33,456 nucleotides of DNA from Bacillota bacterium. GTDB taxonomy: Bacteria > Bacillota > Clostridia > Christensenellales > SZUA-584. Positions 1 through 8,236 of the stretch are shown here, piece by piece; within the stretch, counting starts at the first letter, position 1, and each line of letters opens with the position of its first letter. The stretch lies in NCBI GenBank assembly GCA_023428025.1, contig JAEYZN010000026.1:1-33456 (forward strand), in the 5' to 3' direction. The position numbers were made by a program, and so were the translations under genes. Below the pieces are notes generated by a model, which was not told where the DNA came from, searched no databases, and worked only from the letters and a program-made list of their open reading frames with translations.

Positions 1-127
1 ACGGGCGGGCCGTGGCGCGACCCGTCGGGAAAATGCCGTTCGACATTTTCCGTAATGAAAATAAATAAGCAGGAAATGAGGAGCATTCTAAACTCTCTTG
101 CTTCTTTTCTTAAAGAAAAACGGGAAT
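1..127. other. Left-edge non-coding stretch, possible tail of an upstream gene
   Basis: No gene can be assigned here. The first ~65 bases are GC-rich like coding DNA, and one plus-strand frame (from base 3) stays open until a TAA at 66-68, so this could be the last ~21 codons of a gene lying mostly outside the window; no homology is recognisable. An 8-bp inverted repeat (GGAAAATG at 28-35, CATTTTCC at 44-51) overlaps it. Beyond 68 the sequence turns AT-rich and non-coding. Confidence 0.3.
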
Positions 128-182
128 ACAAGGGCAAAAGCCCTTGTGCAAAAAGAGGCTTTCCAAACGGAAAGCCTCTTTT
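128..182 (-). terminator. Tandem hairpin terminator after nifJ
   Basis: Two perfect inverted repeats follow the nifJ stop on the minus strand. The first has a 14-bp stem (151-164 with 169-182) and a 4-base loop, and runs into five T residues on the minus strand. The second has an 8-bp stem (128-135 with 140-147), a 4-base loop and a later T stretch. The first is a textbook intrinsic terminator. Because it starts with A residues it could also stop transcription arriving on the plus strand from the left. Confidence 0.85.
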
Positions 183-200
183 CGTATCTCATTATTTCGC

Positions 201-3200
201 TCAGCCCTCGGCCAGCTTCTTGTAGAAGGTGTAGCGCTCCTTGGCTTCCTTCTCGGCGATTTTGAACAGCTTCTCGGATTCTTCCGGGAACTGCTTCTGC
301 AGCGATTTGTAGCGGATCTCGCCGCGGATGAAGTCCTGATAGTTGCCGGTAGGTTCCTTGCTGTCCAGCGAGAACGGGTTCTTGCCCTCTTCCTTCAGCG
401 CCGGGTTGTAGCGGTACAGCTGCCAGTAACCCGTTTCCACGGCGCTCTTCATCTCGGCCTGCGTCTTGCCCATGTTGATGCCATGGTTGATGCACGGCGC
501 GTACGCGATGACCAGCGACGGTCCGTCGTAGCTCTCGGCTTCCAGCAGCGTCTTTAAGAGCTGACTGTGGTTGGCGCCCATGGCGACCTGTGCGACGTAC
601 ACATAGCCATAGGTCATGGCGATGGCGCCGAGGTCCTTCTTCTTGGTACGCTTGCCCGCGGCCGCGAACTTCGCCACCGAGCCGGTGGGCGTGGATTTGC
701 TGGCCTGGCCGCCGGTGTTGGAGTACACTTCGGTATCCAGCACGAGGATGTTGACGTCCTCGCCCATCGCGATGACGTGATCCAGACCGCCGTAACCGAT
801 ATCATAGGCCCAGCCGTCGCCGCCGATGATCCAGATGGACTTCTTGATCAGCAGGTCTTCGTTGGCCAGGATACCGTCCAGCAGCTCTTTCTCTTTGCCT
901 GTGGCCTTGGCGGCGGCCCCCGGCAGCACGGCCATCAGAGCGGCGGCGCTTACCTTGGACTTCTCACCGTCGTTCGCGGTTTCCAGCCAGGCGGCGAGCT
1001 TGTCTTTGACGTCGCCCGAGACGACTTCCAGCGCGGCTTTCGCCGTTTCCTTCAGGCTGGCGCGGCGCTGCACAACGCCCAGGTTCATGCCGTAGCCGAA
1101 CTCCGCGTTGTCTTCAAACAGCGAGTTGGCCCACGCCGGCCCGCGGCCCTGTTCGTTCCTGGTGTACGGGCAGGTGGGGGTGTTGCCGCTGTAGATGGAC
1201 GAGCAGCCCGTCGCATTGGCGATGATCATGCGGTCGCCGAACAGCTGGGTGACCAGCTTGAGGTACGGCGTCTCGCCGCAGCCCGCGCATGCGCCCGAGA
1301 ACTCGAACAGCGGCTGAGAGAACTGAGAACCGATGACGTTGGTCTTGTTGATCTCCACGGCGGGACGCGGCAGCTTCTGGGCGAACTCCCAGTTAGCATT
1401 CTGAACGTCCACTTCCTCGGCCAGCGGCGTCATGACCAGCGCTTTTTCCTTCGCCGGGCAGATGTCCGCGCAGTTGCCGCAGCCCGTGCAGTCCAGCGGG
1501 GAGACCTGCATGCGGTATTTGTATCCCGCGATTTCCTTGCCGCGGGCGTCCTTGGTGATGTAGGTTTCCGGCGCATCCTTCAGGTCCTCTTCCTTGGCGA
1601 GGAACGGACGGATGACGGCGTGCGGGCAGACGTAAGAGCACTGGTTGCACATGATGCAGTTGTCGGGAATCCACCGGGGGACGTTCACGGCGATGCCGCG
1701 CTTCTCGTACTTTGTGGTGCCCGTCGGGAAGAAGCCGCGCGGGTCGAATGCGGAAACCGGCAGCTCGTCGCCCTTCTGCTCGATGATGGGATACAGCGTC
1801 TTGACGAAGAACTCGCCCGCGTCGGCCGGGGCCTGTGCGTACGGCGCCCCTTCGGTGGTGTCGGCCCAGGACGCGGGATACTTGATCTCCACGATGCCCT
1901 CGGCGCCCATGTCGATCGCGGCGTTGTTCATATTGACGATCTTGTCGCCCTTGTTGCCGTAGGTCTTCTTGACGGCCTGCTTCATGTAATCGATCGCTTC
2001 GGCTTCGGGGATGATGCCTGCCACCTTGAAGAATGCGGCCTGCATGACGGTGTTGATGCGTCCGCCCATGCCCGCTTCTCCGGCGATCCTGATAGCGTCA
2101 ACGTTGTAGAATTTCAGTTTCTTCTGCGCAATGGTGTTCTTGACGCAGGCCGGGAGTTCCTTCTCCATCTCCTCAAGCGTTGTCCACGGAGAGCTCAGCA
2201 GGAAGATGCCGCCTTCCTTTGCGTCGGCCAGCATGTCGTAACGCGTCACGTAGGACGGGTTGTGGCAGGCGATCAGGTCCGCGACGTCGATGAGGTACGT
2301 GGACTGGATCGGGCTCTTGCCGAAGCGCAGGTGCGAAACGGTGAGGCCGCCCGACTTCTTGGAGTCGTAATGGAAATAACCTTGCGCATACATGTCCGTA
2401 TGGTCGCCGATGATCTTGATGGAGTTCTTGTTGGCGCCCACGGTGCCGTCACTGCCGAGACCATAGAATTTGCAGCGGTATGTGCCCTCGGGAGCGGCGT
2501 CGATCCTGTCGGAATAGTCGAGGGACAGGTGGGTCACGTCATCGTTGATGCCCACGGTGAAGTGGTTCTTCATCTCGCCGGCGAGGTTGACGTAAACGGC
2601 CTTGGCCATGGACGGGGTGTACTCCTTGGAGGACAGGCCATAGCGCCCGCCGATGACCTTGATATCGCCGCGGCCGGCTTCCGCCAGCACCGTGATGACA
2701 TCCTGATAAAGCGGCTCGCCCGCGGCGCCCGGCTCTTTCGTTCTGTCGAGCACGCAGATTTTTTTGACGCTCTTGGGCATAACGGACAGGAAGTGCTTCG
2801 CGCTGAATGGACGGAACAGGCGGACCTTGATCATGCCCAGCTTCTCGCCGCGCGCGTTCAGGTAATTGATGGCTTCTTCCGTCGCCTCGGCGCCGCTACC
2901 CATCATCACGATGATGTTCTCGGCATCGGGCGCGCCGACATAATCGAACAGGCCGTATCTACGGCCGATGACCTTATAGAGCTCGTCCATCACCTGCTCG
3001 ACGACGGCGGGGGTTGCGTCATAATACTTGTTGGCCGCTTCCCTGTTCTGGAAGTAAATGTCCGGGTTCTGCGCCGTGCCCTGCAGGTGCGGGTGATCCG
3101 GGTTCATCGCGCGCGCGCGGAATTCCGCGATCGCGTCCCTGTCCGCCATATCGGCCAATGTGTCATAGTCGATGAGGTCGATCTTCTGAACCTCGTGAGA

Positions 3201-3725
3201 GGTACGGAAGCCGTCGAAGAAGTGCAGAAAAGGCACTTTGGCTTTCAGCGTGGAGAGGTGAGCGACGGTTGCAAGATCCATAACTTCCTGCACGCTGCCC
3301 GAAGCGAGCATCGCGAAGCCCGTCTGACGGGTCGACATGACGTCGCTGTGGTCGCCGAATATCGAAAGCGCATGGGCCGCCAACGCTCTGGCTGACACGT
3401 GGAACACGCAGGGAAGCAGCTCGCCTGCGATCTTGAACATGTTCGGTATCATCAGCAGCAGACCCTGAGACGCCGTGAATGTGGATGTTAACGCGCCGGT
3501 GACCAATGAGCCGTGCACCGCGCCCGCCGCGCCCGCTTCCGACTGCATCTCAGCAACGCGCATTTTCTGACCAAAAATGTTGGTTCTGCCATGCGCCGAC
3601 CACTCGTCGCATATTTCCGCCATCGTGGAAGACGGGGTGATGGGATAGATCGCGCCGACGTCCGAAAACGCATATGCTACGTGAGCAGCGGCGGTATTCC
3701 CATCGATCGTTTGTTTTTTTGCCAT
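201..3725 (-). CDS. nifJ: Pyruvate:ferredoxin (flavodoxin) oxidoreductase, single chain
   Basis: This is the full-length homodimeric-type enzyme (1174 residues, usual for the family). It converts pyruvate, CoA and oxidised ferredoxin to acetyl-CoA, CO2 and reduced ferredoxin in the cytoplasm. The N-terminal pyrimidine-binding domain begins with the typical 'YPITPSS' motif. A central two-cluster ferredoxin domain has CIMCNQCSYVCP and CTGCGNCADICP. The C-terminal thiamine-diphosphate domain shows CAGCGETPY, ATGCSS and GDGWAYDIGYGG, with cysteines for the third cluster. The start ATG at 3725 is preceded by an AAGGAGG site and by its own promoter, and a strong terminator follows, so it is monocistronic. 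The reduced ferredoxin is the expected fuel for the Rnf complex encoded at 8.8-13.7 kb. Function is well supported by family; no feature looks broken. Confidence 0.97.
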   Translation of the reverse strand: MAKKQTIDGNTAAAHVAYAFSDVGAIYPITPSSTMAEICDEWSAHGRTNIFGQKMRVAEMQSEAGAAGAVHGSLVTGALTSTFTASQGLLLMIPNMFKIAGELLPCVFHVSARALAAHALSIFGDHSDVMSTRQTGFAMLASGSVQEVMDLATVAHLSTLKAKVPFLHFFDGFRTSHEVQKIDLIDYDTLADMADRDAIAEFRARAMNPDHPHLQGTAQNPDIYFQNREAANKYYDATPAVVEQVMDELYKVIGRRYGLFDYVGAPDAENIIVMMGSGAEATEEAINYLNARGEKLGMIKVRLFRPFSAKHFLSVMPKSVKKICVLDRTKEPGAAGEPLYQDVITVLAEAGRGDIKVIGGRYGLSSKEYTPSMAKAVYVNLAGEMKNHFTVGINDDVTHLSLDYSDRIDAAPEGTYRCKFYGLGSDGTVGANKNSIKIIGDHTDMYAQGYFHYDSKKSGGLTVSHLRFGKSPIQSTYLIDVADLIACHNPSYVTRYDMLADAKEGGIFLLSSPWTTLEEMEKELPACVKNTIAQKKLKFYNVDAIRIAGEAGMGGRINTVMQAAFFKVAGIIPEAEAIDYMKQAVKKTYGNKGDKIVNMNNAAIDMGAEGIVEIKYPASWADTTEGAPYAQAPADAGEFFVKTLYPIIEQKGDELPVSAFDPRGFFPTGTTKYEKRGIAVNVPRWIPDNCIMCNQCSYVCPHAVIRPFLAKEEDLKDAPETYITKDARGKEIAGYKYRMQVSPLDCTGCGNCADICPAKEKALVMTPLAEEVDVQNANWEFAQKLPRPAVEINKTNVIGSQFSQPLFEFSGACAGCGETPYLKLVTQLFGDRMIIANATGCSSIYSGNTPTCPYTRNEQGRGPAWANSLFEDNAEFGYGMNLGVVQRRASLKETAKAALEVVSGDVKDKLAAWLETANDGEKSKVSAAALMAVLPGAAAKATGKEKELLDGILANEDLLIKKSIWIIGGDGWAYDIGYGGLDHVIAMGEDVNILVLDTEVYSNTGGQASKSTPTGSVAKFAAAGKRTKKKDLGAIAMTYGYVYVAQVAMGANHSQLLKTLLEAESYDGPSLVIAYAPCINHGINMGKTQAEMKSAVETGYWQLYRYNPALKEEGKNPFSLDSKEPTGNYQDFIRGEIRYKSLQKQFPEESEKLFKIAEKEAKERYTFYKKLAEG

Positions 3726-3830
3726 TATATATCCTCCTTAGTAAATGATTATCCAATCATGTGAAAACAGAGGGAACCTGAAAAATCTATTATACACCCA
3801 TCAGGCTTTAGTATGTTCACAATCTTTATT

Positions 3831-3859
3831 ATTATATATTTTTTTATCTTTACGGTCAA
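3831..3859 (-). promoter_or_regulatory. nifJ promoter (minus strand)
   Basis: On the minus strand TTGACC (3859-3854) is separated by exactly 17 bases from TATAAT (3836-3831), an almost perfect housekeeping promoter. It lies between the mreB terminator and nifJ and gives a leader of about 100 bases before the ATG at 3725. A second TATAAT-like box closer to the gene (around 3790-3795) lacks a good upstream partner. Confidence 0.8.
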
Positions 3860-3938
3860 CAGAAAAAGGGAGTGAGCGGCGGCATTATACAATGAACACG
3901 CTTGCCGAAAAAATGAGAAAAATGCCCGGTTTAAAGTG

Positions 3939-3976
3939 AAAAATGCGGCTCTCTTTTGATATTGAACCGCATTTTT
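3939..3976 (-). terminator. mreB terminator
   Basis: An inverted repeat (AAAAATGCGG at 3939-3948 with CCGCATTTTT at 3967-3976) lies just after the mreB stop. On the minus strand the stem extends to about 13 pairs including one G-U, with a 12-base loop and a T-rich 3' arm. It separates mreB from the nifJ promoter. Confidence 0.75.
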
Positions 3977-3998
3977 TGAACGTACAAAAAATTCCCTA

Positions 3999-5027
3999 TC
4001 AGCTGGGTTCGACGGACATTTCGCGCTCAAAGACCCGGGTCTCCATCATTTCGAGCGCCTGGCCCGCGCCGGTGGCCACCGCGTCCATGGGATTTTCGGC
4101 GCGCCTCACCGGCATGCCGGTGGCCTTGGCGATCATGCGGTTGAGCCCGTGCAGCAGGCTGCCGCCGCCCGTCATCACGATGCCTTCATTGATGATATCC
4201 GCCGCCAGCTCAGGCGGCGTCTGTTCCAGCACACTTTTCACCGAATCCACGATGGCTTGCGCGGGCTCCAGAAGCGCTTCGCAGATGCTCGATGAGTCCA
4301 CGACGACGGAGCGGGGCAGACCGGAGGAAGTCTCGCGCCCCCGCACCTCCATCGTCTGTTCCTTGGCGCGGTCCATCACATAGCCGAGCGTGACTTTGAT
4401 CTGCTCGGCGGTGCTTTCGCCAATGATAAGTCCGTGGTTCTTTTTGATCTGCTTCATGATGGCGTCGTCCATATGGTTGCCGCCGATGCGCAGCGACCGG
4501 GACACGACGATACCCCCGAGCGATATCACGGCCACCTCGCTGGTGCCGCCGCCGATATCCACCACCATGCAGCCCCTGGCCTGGTTGACATCCAGACCGG
4601 CGCCGATAGCCGCCGCCATGGGCTCTTCAAGCAGCAGCACCTCTCGCGCTCCGGCGGCCCGGGCCGCTTCTTCGACGGCGCGCTTTTCCACCTCGGTGAT
4701 GCCGCAAGGCACGCAGATCACCAGCCGCGGGCTGCGGTGGATGATCCCCTGCGGCACCGCCTTGCGTATGAAATATCTCAGCATGATCTCTGTTGTGCCG
4801 TAATCCGCGATGACGCCGTCTTTGAGCGGCCGCACCGCGACGATACCGCCCGGCGTGCGTCCGATCATGCGGCGGGCTTCCTCGCCGACGGCCAGGATAT
4901 CCTTCCGGTTGTTTTTCATCGCCACAACAGAGGGTTCGCGCAGTATGATGCCCTTGCCCTTCATATATACAAGCGTATTCGCCGTACCGAGGTCAATGCC
5001 AAGGCTCGGCGCAAGATAAGAAAGCAT
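3999..5027 (-). CDS. mreB: MreB-family rod-shape actin homologue
   Basis: A 342-residue actin-fold ATPase that forms membrane-attached filaments directing lateral cell-wall synthesis. The N-terminal phosphate-1 loop reads LGIDLGTANTLVY, followed by GKGIILREPSVVA. The phosphate-2 motif VDIGGGTSEVAVI and the adenosine motif MTGGGSLLHGL are present, and length is normal for MreB/Mbl. The start at 5027 has a GGAGG site 7 bases upstream. It stands alone, without mreC/mreD or minCD, so it may be a paralogue (Mbl or MreBH type) rather than the main mreB. This cannot be decided from one window. The gene has its own terminator downstream. Confidence 0.93.
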   Translation of the reverse strand: MLSYLAPSLGIDLGTANTLVYMKGKGIILREPSVVAMKNNRKDILAVGEEARRMIGRTPGGIVAVRPLKDGVIADYGTTEIMLRYFIRKAVPQGIIHRSPRLVICVPCGITEVEKRAVEEAARAAGAREVLLLEEPMAAAIGAGLDVNQARGCMVVDIGGGTSEVAVISLGGIVVSRSLRIGGNHMDDAIMKQIKKNHGLIIGESTAEQIKVTLGYVMDRAKEQTMEVRGRETSSGLPRSVVVDSSSICEALLEPAQAIVDSVKSVLEQTPPELAADIINEGIVMTGGGSLLHGLNRMIAKATGMPVRRAENPMDAVATGAGQALEMMETRVFEREMSVEPS

Positions 5028-5153
5028 CTAAAAACCTCCACATTTTGTTATGCTTATCATTGTGCCTGTATAGACTTAATTTTATACATGCATGGAAGGA
5101 TGCGGATATTTTACTTCATCGGGGACAAATCAATCCGGGAGAATGCGTGCGTA

Positions 5154-5183
5154 TTGTCGGGTGCGCGCCTGGCATGGTATAGT
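5154..5183 (+). promoter_or_regulatory. Promoter of the AraC/GyrI-like regulator
   Basis: TTGTCG (5154-5159), 18-base spacer, TATAGT (5178-5183), with a TGG just upstream of the -10 as in extended -10 promoters. The predicted start (~5190) leaves only ~14 bases before the ATG at 5204, just enough for the GAGGAG site (5192-5197). Confidence 0.6.
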
Positions 5184-5203
5184 GAATCTATGAGGAGTAT
5201 GCG

Positions 5204-6121
5204 ATGAACGAAGTGCAGGCCAACGAGTATATCGTGCGGGTCAACAAGGTGTGTGATTACATCGACCGGCACCTGACGGAGGACATGACGCTGGGCGGGC
5301 TGGCGTGCGTCGCGGGTTTCTCCGAGTACCACTTTCACCGGATATTCACCGCGATGACGGGGGAGACGCTGTTCGCGTTCATTCAGCGCCTGCGCATCGA
5401 ACGCGCGGCCATCCGGCTTTGCGCGCATCCGTCACAGAAGATCACGCAGCTGGCGCTGGAGTGCGGGTTCACATCGTCCGCCGTGTTCTGCCGCGCTTTT
5501 CAAAAGCGGTTTGGCTGCGCGCCTTCGGCGTACCGGGACCGCAACAAAAGTCAAAGGGACAGCAGCCTTTATCAACTGCTGCGCAACAGTGGGAAAGAAT
5601 CGTCCACCCTGGACGGGTATAATGGCAGAAAAAACAGGAGGTTTGCCATGAAGCCAGAGGTGACGATTGAAAGGATGGACAAAACAAGGATCGCGTACAT
5701 CCGCTATGTGGGGCCGTACGCGGGGGATGCGAAGCTGTTTGAAGGGCTATTCGGGCGGCTTTGCGCCTGGGCGGGGCCGCGCGGCGTGGACATGGGCACG
5801 ACGTATATCGTTTACCATGACGCTCTGGGTGTAACGGACGAACAGAAGCTGCGACTGGATGTGTGTGTGCCCATCGCCGGGAATGTGGCGGTGTCCGGCG
5901 AGGTATGCGAGACGGTACTGGACGGCGGCACATACGCGGTGGGGCATTTTGTGCTGGGAACGGACGAATACAGCGCGGCCTGGGCGTACATGTACAGCGA
6001 CTGGCTGCCGGGCAGCGGTTACCGCCCGGCGGACGCGGTGTCGTTCGAGCGGTACGGCGGCAGCTGCGGCGAGGACGGGCGTATGCCGGTGGATATCTGT
6101 GTGCCGGTGGAGGCCATATAG
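5204..6121 (+). CDS. AraC-family regulator with C-terminal GyrI-like effector domain
   Basis: The protein has 305 residues in two parts. Residues ~8-110 are a double helix-turn-helix AraC DNA-binding domain (LACVAGFSEYHFHRIF, then LALECGFTSSAVFCRAFQKR, ending PSAYR). Residues ~149-305 form a GyrI-like small-molecule-binding domain (start MKPEVTIERM, with IRYVGPYAGD and LCAWAGPRG). This layout is common in regulators of drug or stress response (Rob/BmrR-type effector domain). The ATG at 5204 has GAGGAG 6 bases upstream. The ~30-residue linker is encoded by DNA that looks regulatory (see separate entry and finding), so the second domain may also be made alone from ATG 5648. The ligand and target genes are unknown; the adjacent DUF1697 gene is a possible target. 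Confidence 0.9.
   Translation: MNEVQANEYIVRVNKVCDYIDRHLTEDMTLGGLACVAGFSEYHFHRIFTAMTGETLFAFIQRLRIERAAIRLCAHPSQKITQLALECGFTSSAVFCRAFQKRFGCAPSAYRDRNKSQRDSSLYQLLRNSGKESSTLDGYNGRKNRRFAMKPEVTIERMDKTRIAYIRYVGPYAGDAKLFEGLFGRLCAWAGPRGVDMGTTYIVYHDALGVTDEQKLRLDVCVPIAGNVAVSGEVCETVLDGGTYAVGHFVLGTDEYSAAWAYMYSDWLPGSGYRPADAVSFERYGGSCGEDGRMPVDICVPVEAI
5601..5650 (+). promoter_or_regulatory. Internal palindrome, -10 box, ribosome site and in-frame ATG
   Basis: Inside the regulator gene, exactly between its two domains, lie a palindrome (CGTCCA 5601-5606, TGGACG 5610-5615), a TATAAT (5618-5623), an AGGAGG (5636-5641) and, 6 bases later, an in-frame ATG (5648). Translation from this ATG would give the GyrI-like domain alone (157 residues). 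No good -35 box is visible (AAGAAT at the right distance), so the internal translation start is better supported than the internal promoter. Confidence 0.5.
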
Positions 6122-6137
6122 CAAGAAGTGAAGCGGC

Positions 6138-6160
6138 AGCCGTCCGGCAGGGCGGCTTTT
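6138..6160 (+). terminator. Weak terminator after the AraC-type gene
   Basis: AGCCGTCC (6138-6145) pairs with GGGCGGCT (6150-6157) around a GGCA loop, eight pairs with one G-U, followed by only four T residues. It probably lets some transcription through into the next gene. Confidence 0.55.
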
Positions 6161-6194
6161 GCCGTTCATACAAACAAAGATGAAAGGAACGCTT

Positions 6195-6734
6195 ATGGAG
6201 AAGTATATCGCGCTGCTGCGCGGTATCAACGTGGGCGGCAACAGACCGGTGCCGATGTCCGCGCTGAAAACGCTGTTTGAGGAGAACGGATTTGCCGGTG
6301 TATCGACATACATCCAGAGCGGCAACGTGATATTCTCCGGCGCGGACCGTAAGGATGAGATCCGGGAAAAATGCGCGGACATGATCGAGCAGCGCTTCGG
6401 CTTCAGGGTCCCGGTGGCGGTGATCTCCGCGCGGGAGCTGGCCGACGCGCTGGACCACGCGCCCGCATGGTGGAACGCGGATGCGGATGCCAAGCACAAC
6501 GCGATATTCGTGATTCCGCCGGTAACGCCCGAGGCGGTCCTGAGCGAAGTGGGCGGTACCAAGCCGGAGTATGAACAGGTGAGTTGCCACGGCAGCGTGC
6601 TGTTCTGGTCCGCGCCGGTGGCAACCTTCTCGCGCACGAGACTGTCCAGAGTGGTGGGCTCCGGCGTGTACGACAACGTCACGATACGCAACGCCAACAC
6701 CACGCTGAAGCTGCGCCAGCTGACTCAAGGCTGA
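6195..6734 (+). CDS. DUF1697 family protein
   Basis: A 179-residue cytoplasmic protein of the DUF1697 family, recognised by the N-terminal pattern YIALLRGINVGGNRPVPM and by 'YIQSGNVIFSG' near residue 40. The biochemical function of the family is unknown. The start at 6195 is chosen because AAAGGA lies 6 bases upstream; an in-frame ATG at 6159 would add 12 unconserved residues and overlap the preceding terminator. It lies 73 bases after the AraC/GyrI-like gene on the same strand, with a weak hairpin between, so it may be partly co-transcribed with it. No signal peptide or membrane segment is visible. Confidence 0.85.
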   Translation: MEKYIALLRGINVGGNRPVPMSALKTLFEENGFAGVSTYIQSGNVIFSGADRKDEIREKCADMIEQRFGFRVPVAVISARELADALDHAPAWWNADADAKHNAIFVIPPVTPEAVLSEVGGTKPEYEQVSCHGSVLFWSAPVATFSRTRLSRVVGSGVYDNVTIRNANTTLKLRQLTQG

Positions 6735-6749
6735 CGGATGAGCGCTTTA

Positions 6750-6782
6750 TTATAACCTATAAACGGCTTTATATGGTATAAT
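6750..6782 (+). promoter_or_regulatory. Extended -10 promoter overlapped by a 32-bp palindrome
   Basis: TGG-TATAAT (6774-6782) is an extended -10 element placed ~25 bases upstream of the flavoprotein ribosome site; no good -35 is present. The same DNA forms a palindrome from 6750 to 6781: around a CGGC centre, 12 of 14 paired positions are complementary (TTATA with TATAA at the ends, TATAAA with TTTATA inside). A repressor bound here would cover the -10 box. Confidence 0.6.
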
Positions 6783-6808
6783 GGGGCCAAAGACAAGGAG
6801 GCGGAGCG

Positions 6809-8146
6809 ATGAAGATTGTGGTCATCGGTGCGGTGGCGGCGGGCACATCCGCGGCGGCAAAGGCGATAAGGAACGCCCCCGGTGCGCAGATAACCGTGTA
6901 TGAGCGCGACGCGGATATCTCTTATTCCGGTTGTTCGCTGCCGTATTTTATCGGCGGTTTGGTGCCGGACAAGGCGCAGCTCGCGCCCCGAAACAGCGCC
7001 TATTTCAAAAAGAAATACGGTGTGGATGTGATGACGCGCCATGAAGTGCTGGGCATCAACAGGGACAGCAGAACGGTTTCGGTGAAAAACCTGGAAACCG
7101 GCAAAGTCTTCGACGATGGGTATGACAAGCTGGTCATCGCCACGGGCGCGCTGCCGTTTGTGCCCGGCATACCCGGTATTGACCAGAGCCATGTCTTCGT
7201 GCTGCGCAGCGTGCGCGACGCGGTGGCCATCCGCAGCTTTATCGAGACTCGCAAACCGGTCAGCGCGGTGATCGTGGGGGCGGGCAACATCGGGCTCGAA
7301 CTGCTCGAGAACCTGCCCGGCATCGACGTGTCGGTGGTGGAGATGGCGGCGCAGATCGCGCCCGCGTTTGACGCGGACATGGCGTCGGTGCTGGAGGACG
7401 CCCTGAAAGGGAAGGGTGTGAAGTTCCACACCGCGCGGCGGGTCGAGCGGATATCCCAGTCCGGCGTGACGCTGAACGGCGGGGAGGCGCTGGACGCGGA
7501 GCTGGTCATCGTGGCGGCGGGCATTCGGCCCAACGCCGAGCTGGCACGGCAGGCCGGGCTGGAGCTGGGCGCGAAGGGATCGATCCGCGTGGACAAAAGC
7601 ATGCGCACCAGCGACGAGAACATATACGCCTGCGGAGACTGCGCGGAGACATTTTCGGCGATAACGGGACAGCCCGCGTATTACCCGCTGGGTTCCACGG
7701 CCAACAAGATGGGCCGCATCGCGGGGGACGCGCTGACGGGCGGGCGTCTGGAGTATCACGGCAGTCTGGGCACCGGCGTATTCAAGGTGCTGGATATGGC
7801 GGCGGGGCTGACAGGGCTGGCCGAGCGTGACGCGAAGGCTTTCGGGTTTGACGTGGTGACGGTGCGGCATCAGCATATAGACAAGTACGGCGTGTTCGGC
7901 GGCCGGGAGCTCGCCATCAAGGCGGTGGCGGACAGGAAAACGCGGCGGCTGCTGGGCGCTCAGGTAATCGGATACGGCGGGGTGGACAAACGGCTGGATG
8001 TGTACGCCACGATGATCATGAAAAAAGCTGTGGCTGACGAGCTGGAGGACCTTGATCTCGCTTATGCGCCGCCGTTCGCGACAGCGCGGGATGCGGTGCA
8101 TTATACCGGCATGCTGCTCGTTTCAGCGCTGGATAAGAAGGGGTAA
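6809..8146 (+). CDS. CoA-disulfide reductase / NADH oxidase-type flavoprotein
   Basis: A 445-residue FAD- and NAD(P)H-dependent oxidoreductase of the single-active-site-cysteine group (CoA-disulfide reductase, water-forming NADH oxidase, NADH peroxidase). Seen: an N-terminal FAD motif (VVIGAVAAG, with Ala where many members have Gly), redox Cys42 in SYSGCSLPYF, a second nucleotide motif VIVGAGNIGLELLE near residue 155, the FAD-contact motif IYACGDCAE near residue 272, and a C-terminal dimerisation domain. It lacks the rhodanese/TusA C-terminal extension of longer members. A GGAGGCGGAG ribosome site precedes ATG 6809. In an anaerobe the likely roles are oxygen or peroxide removal, or keeping CoA thiols reduced. 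Which substrate it uses cannot be told from sequence. It is monocistronic, convergent with maf, and probably repressor-controlled at its palindromic promoter. Confidence 0.88.
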   Translation: MKIVVIGAVAAGTSAAAKAIRNAPGAQITVYERDADISYSGCSLPYFIGGLVPDKAQLAPRNSAYFKKKYGVDVMTRHEVLGINRDSRTVSVKNLETGKVFDDGYDKLVIATGALPFVPGIPGIDQSHVFVLRSVRDAVAIRSFIETRKPVSAVIVGAGNIGLELLENLPGIDVSVVEMAAQIAPAFDADMASVLEDALKGKGVKFHTARRVERISQSGVTLNGGEALDAELVIVAAGIRPNAELARQAGLELGAKGSIRVDKSMRTSDENIYACGDCAETFSAITGQPAYYPLGSTANKMGRIAGDALTGGRLEYHGSLGTGVFKVLDMAAGLTGLAERDAKAFGFDVVTVRHQHIDKYGVFGGRELAIKAVADRKTRRLLGAQVIGYGGVDKRLDVYATMIMKKAVADELEDLDLAYAPPFATARDAVHYTGMLLVSALDKKG

Positions 8147-8186
8147 AAGCAAGACAATAACGTTTACCATATAAGTTAAGGTAACA

Positions 8187-8216
8187 AAAAACAGCGGTTT
8201 TCGAACCGCCGTTTTC
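8187..8216. terminator. Shared bidirectional terminator between convergent genes
   Basis: GCGGTT (8194-8199) and AACCGC (8204-8209) enclose a TTCG tetraloop. The stem continues through one mismatch into AAAAC/GTTTT flanks, giving T tracts on both strands. It serves the flavoprotein gene on the left and maf on the right. Confidence 0.8.
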
Positions 8217-8236
8217 ATTTGCAGCTATGACCCCGG

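Noticed and set aside
567..3395. A very long open frame (942 codons) on the plus strand opposite nifJ
   Set aside because: It mirrors the codon pattern of the GC-rich nifJ gene, has no recognisable domain, and nifJ itself is certain. It is a shadow frame.
5469..6728. Minus-strand open frames across the AraC-type and DUF1697 genes
   Set aside because: Arg/Pro/Ala-rich shadow translations with no family resemblance; the plus-strand genes have ribosome sites and conserved motifs.
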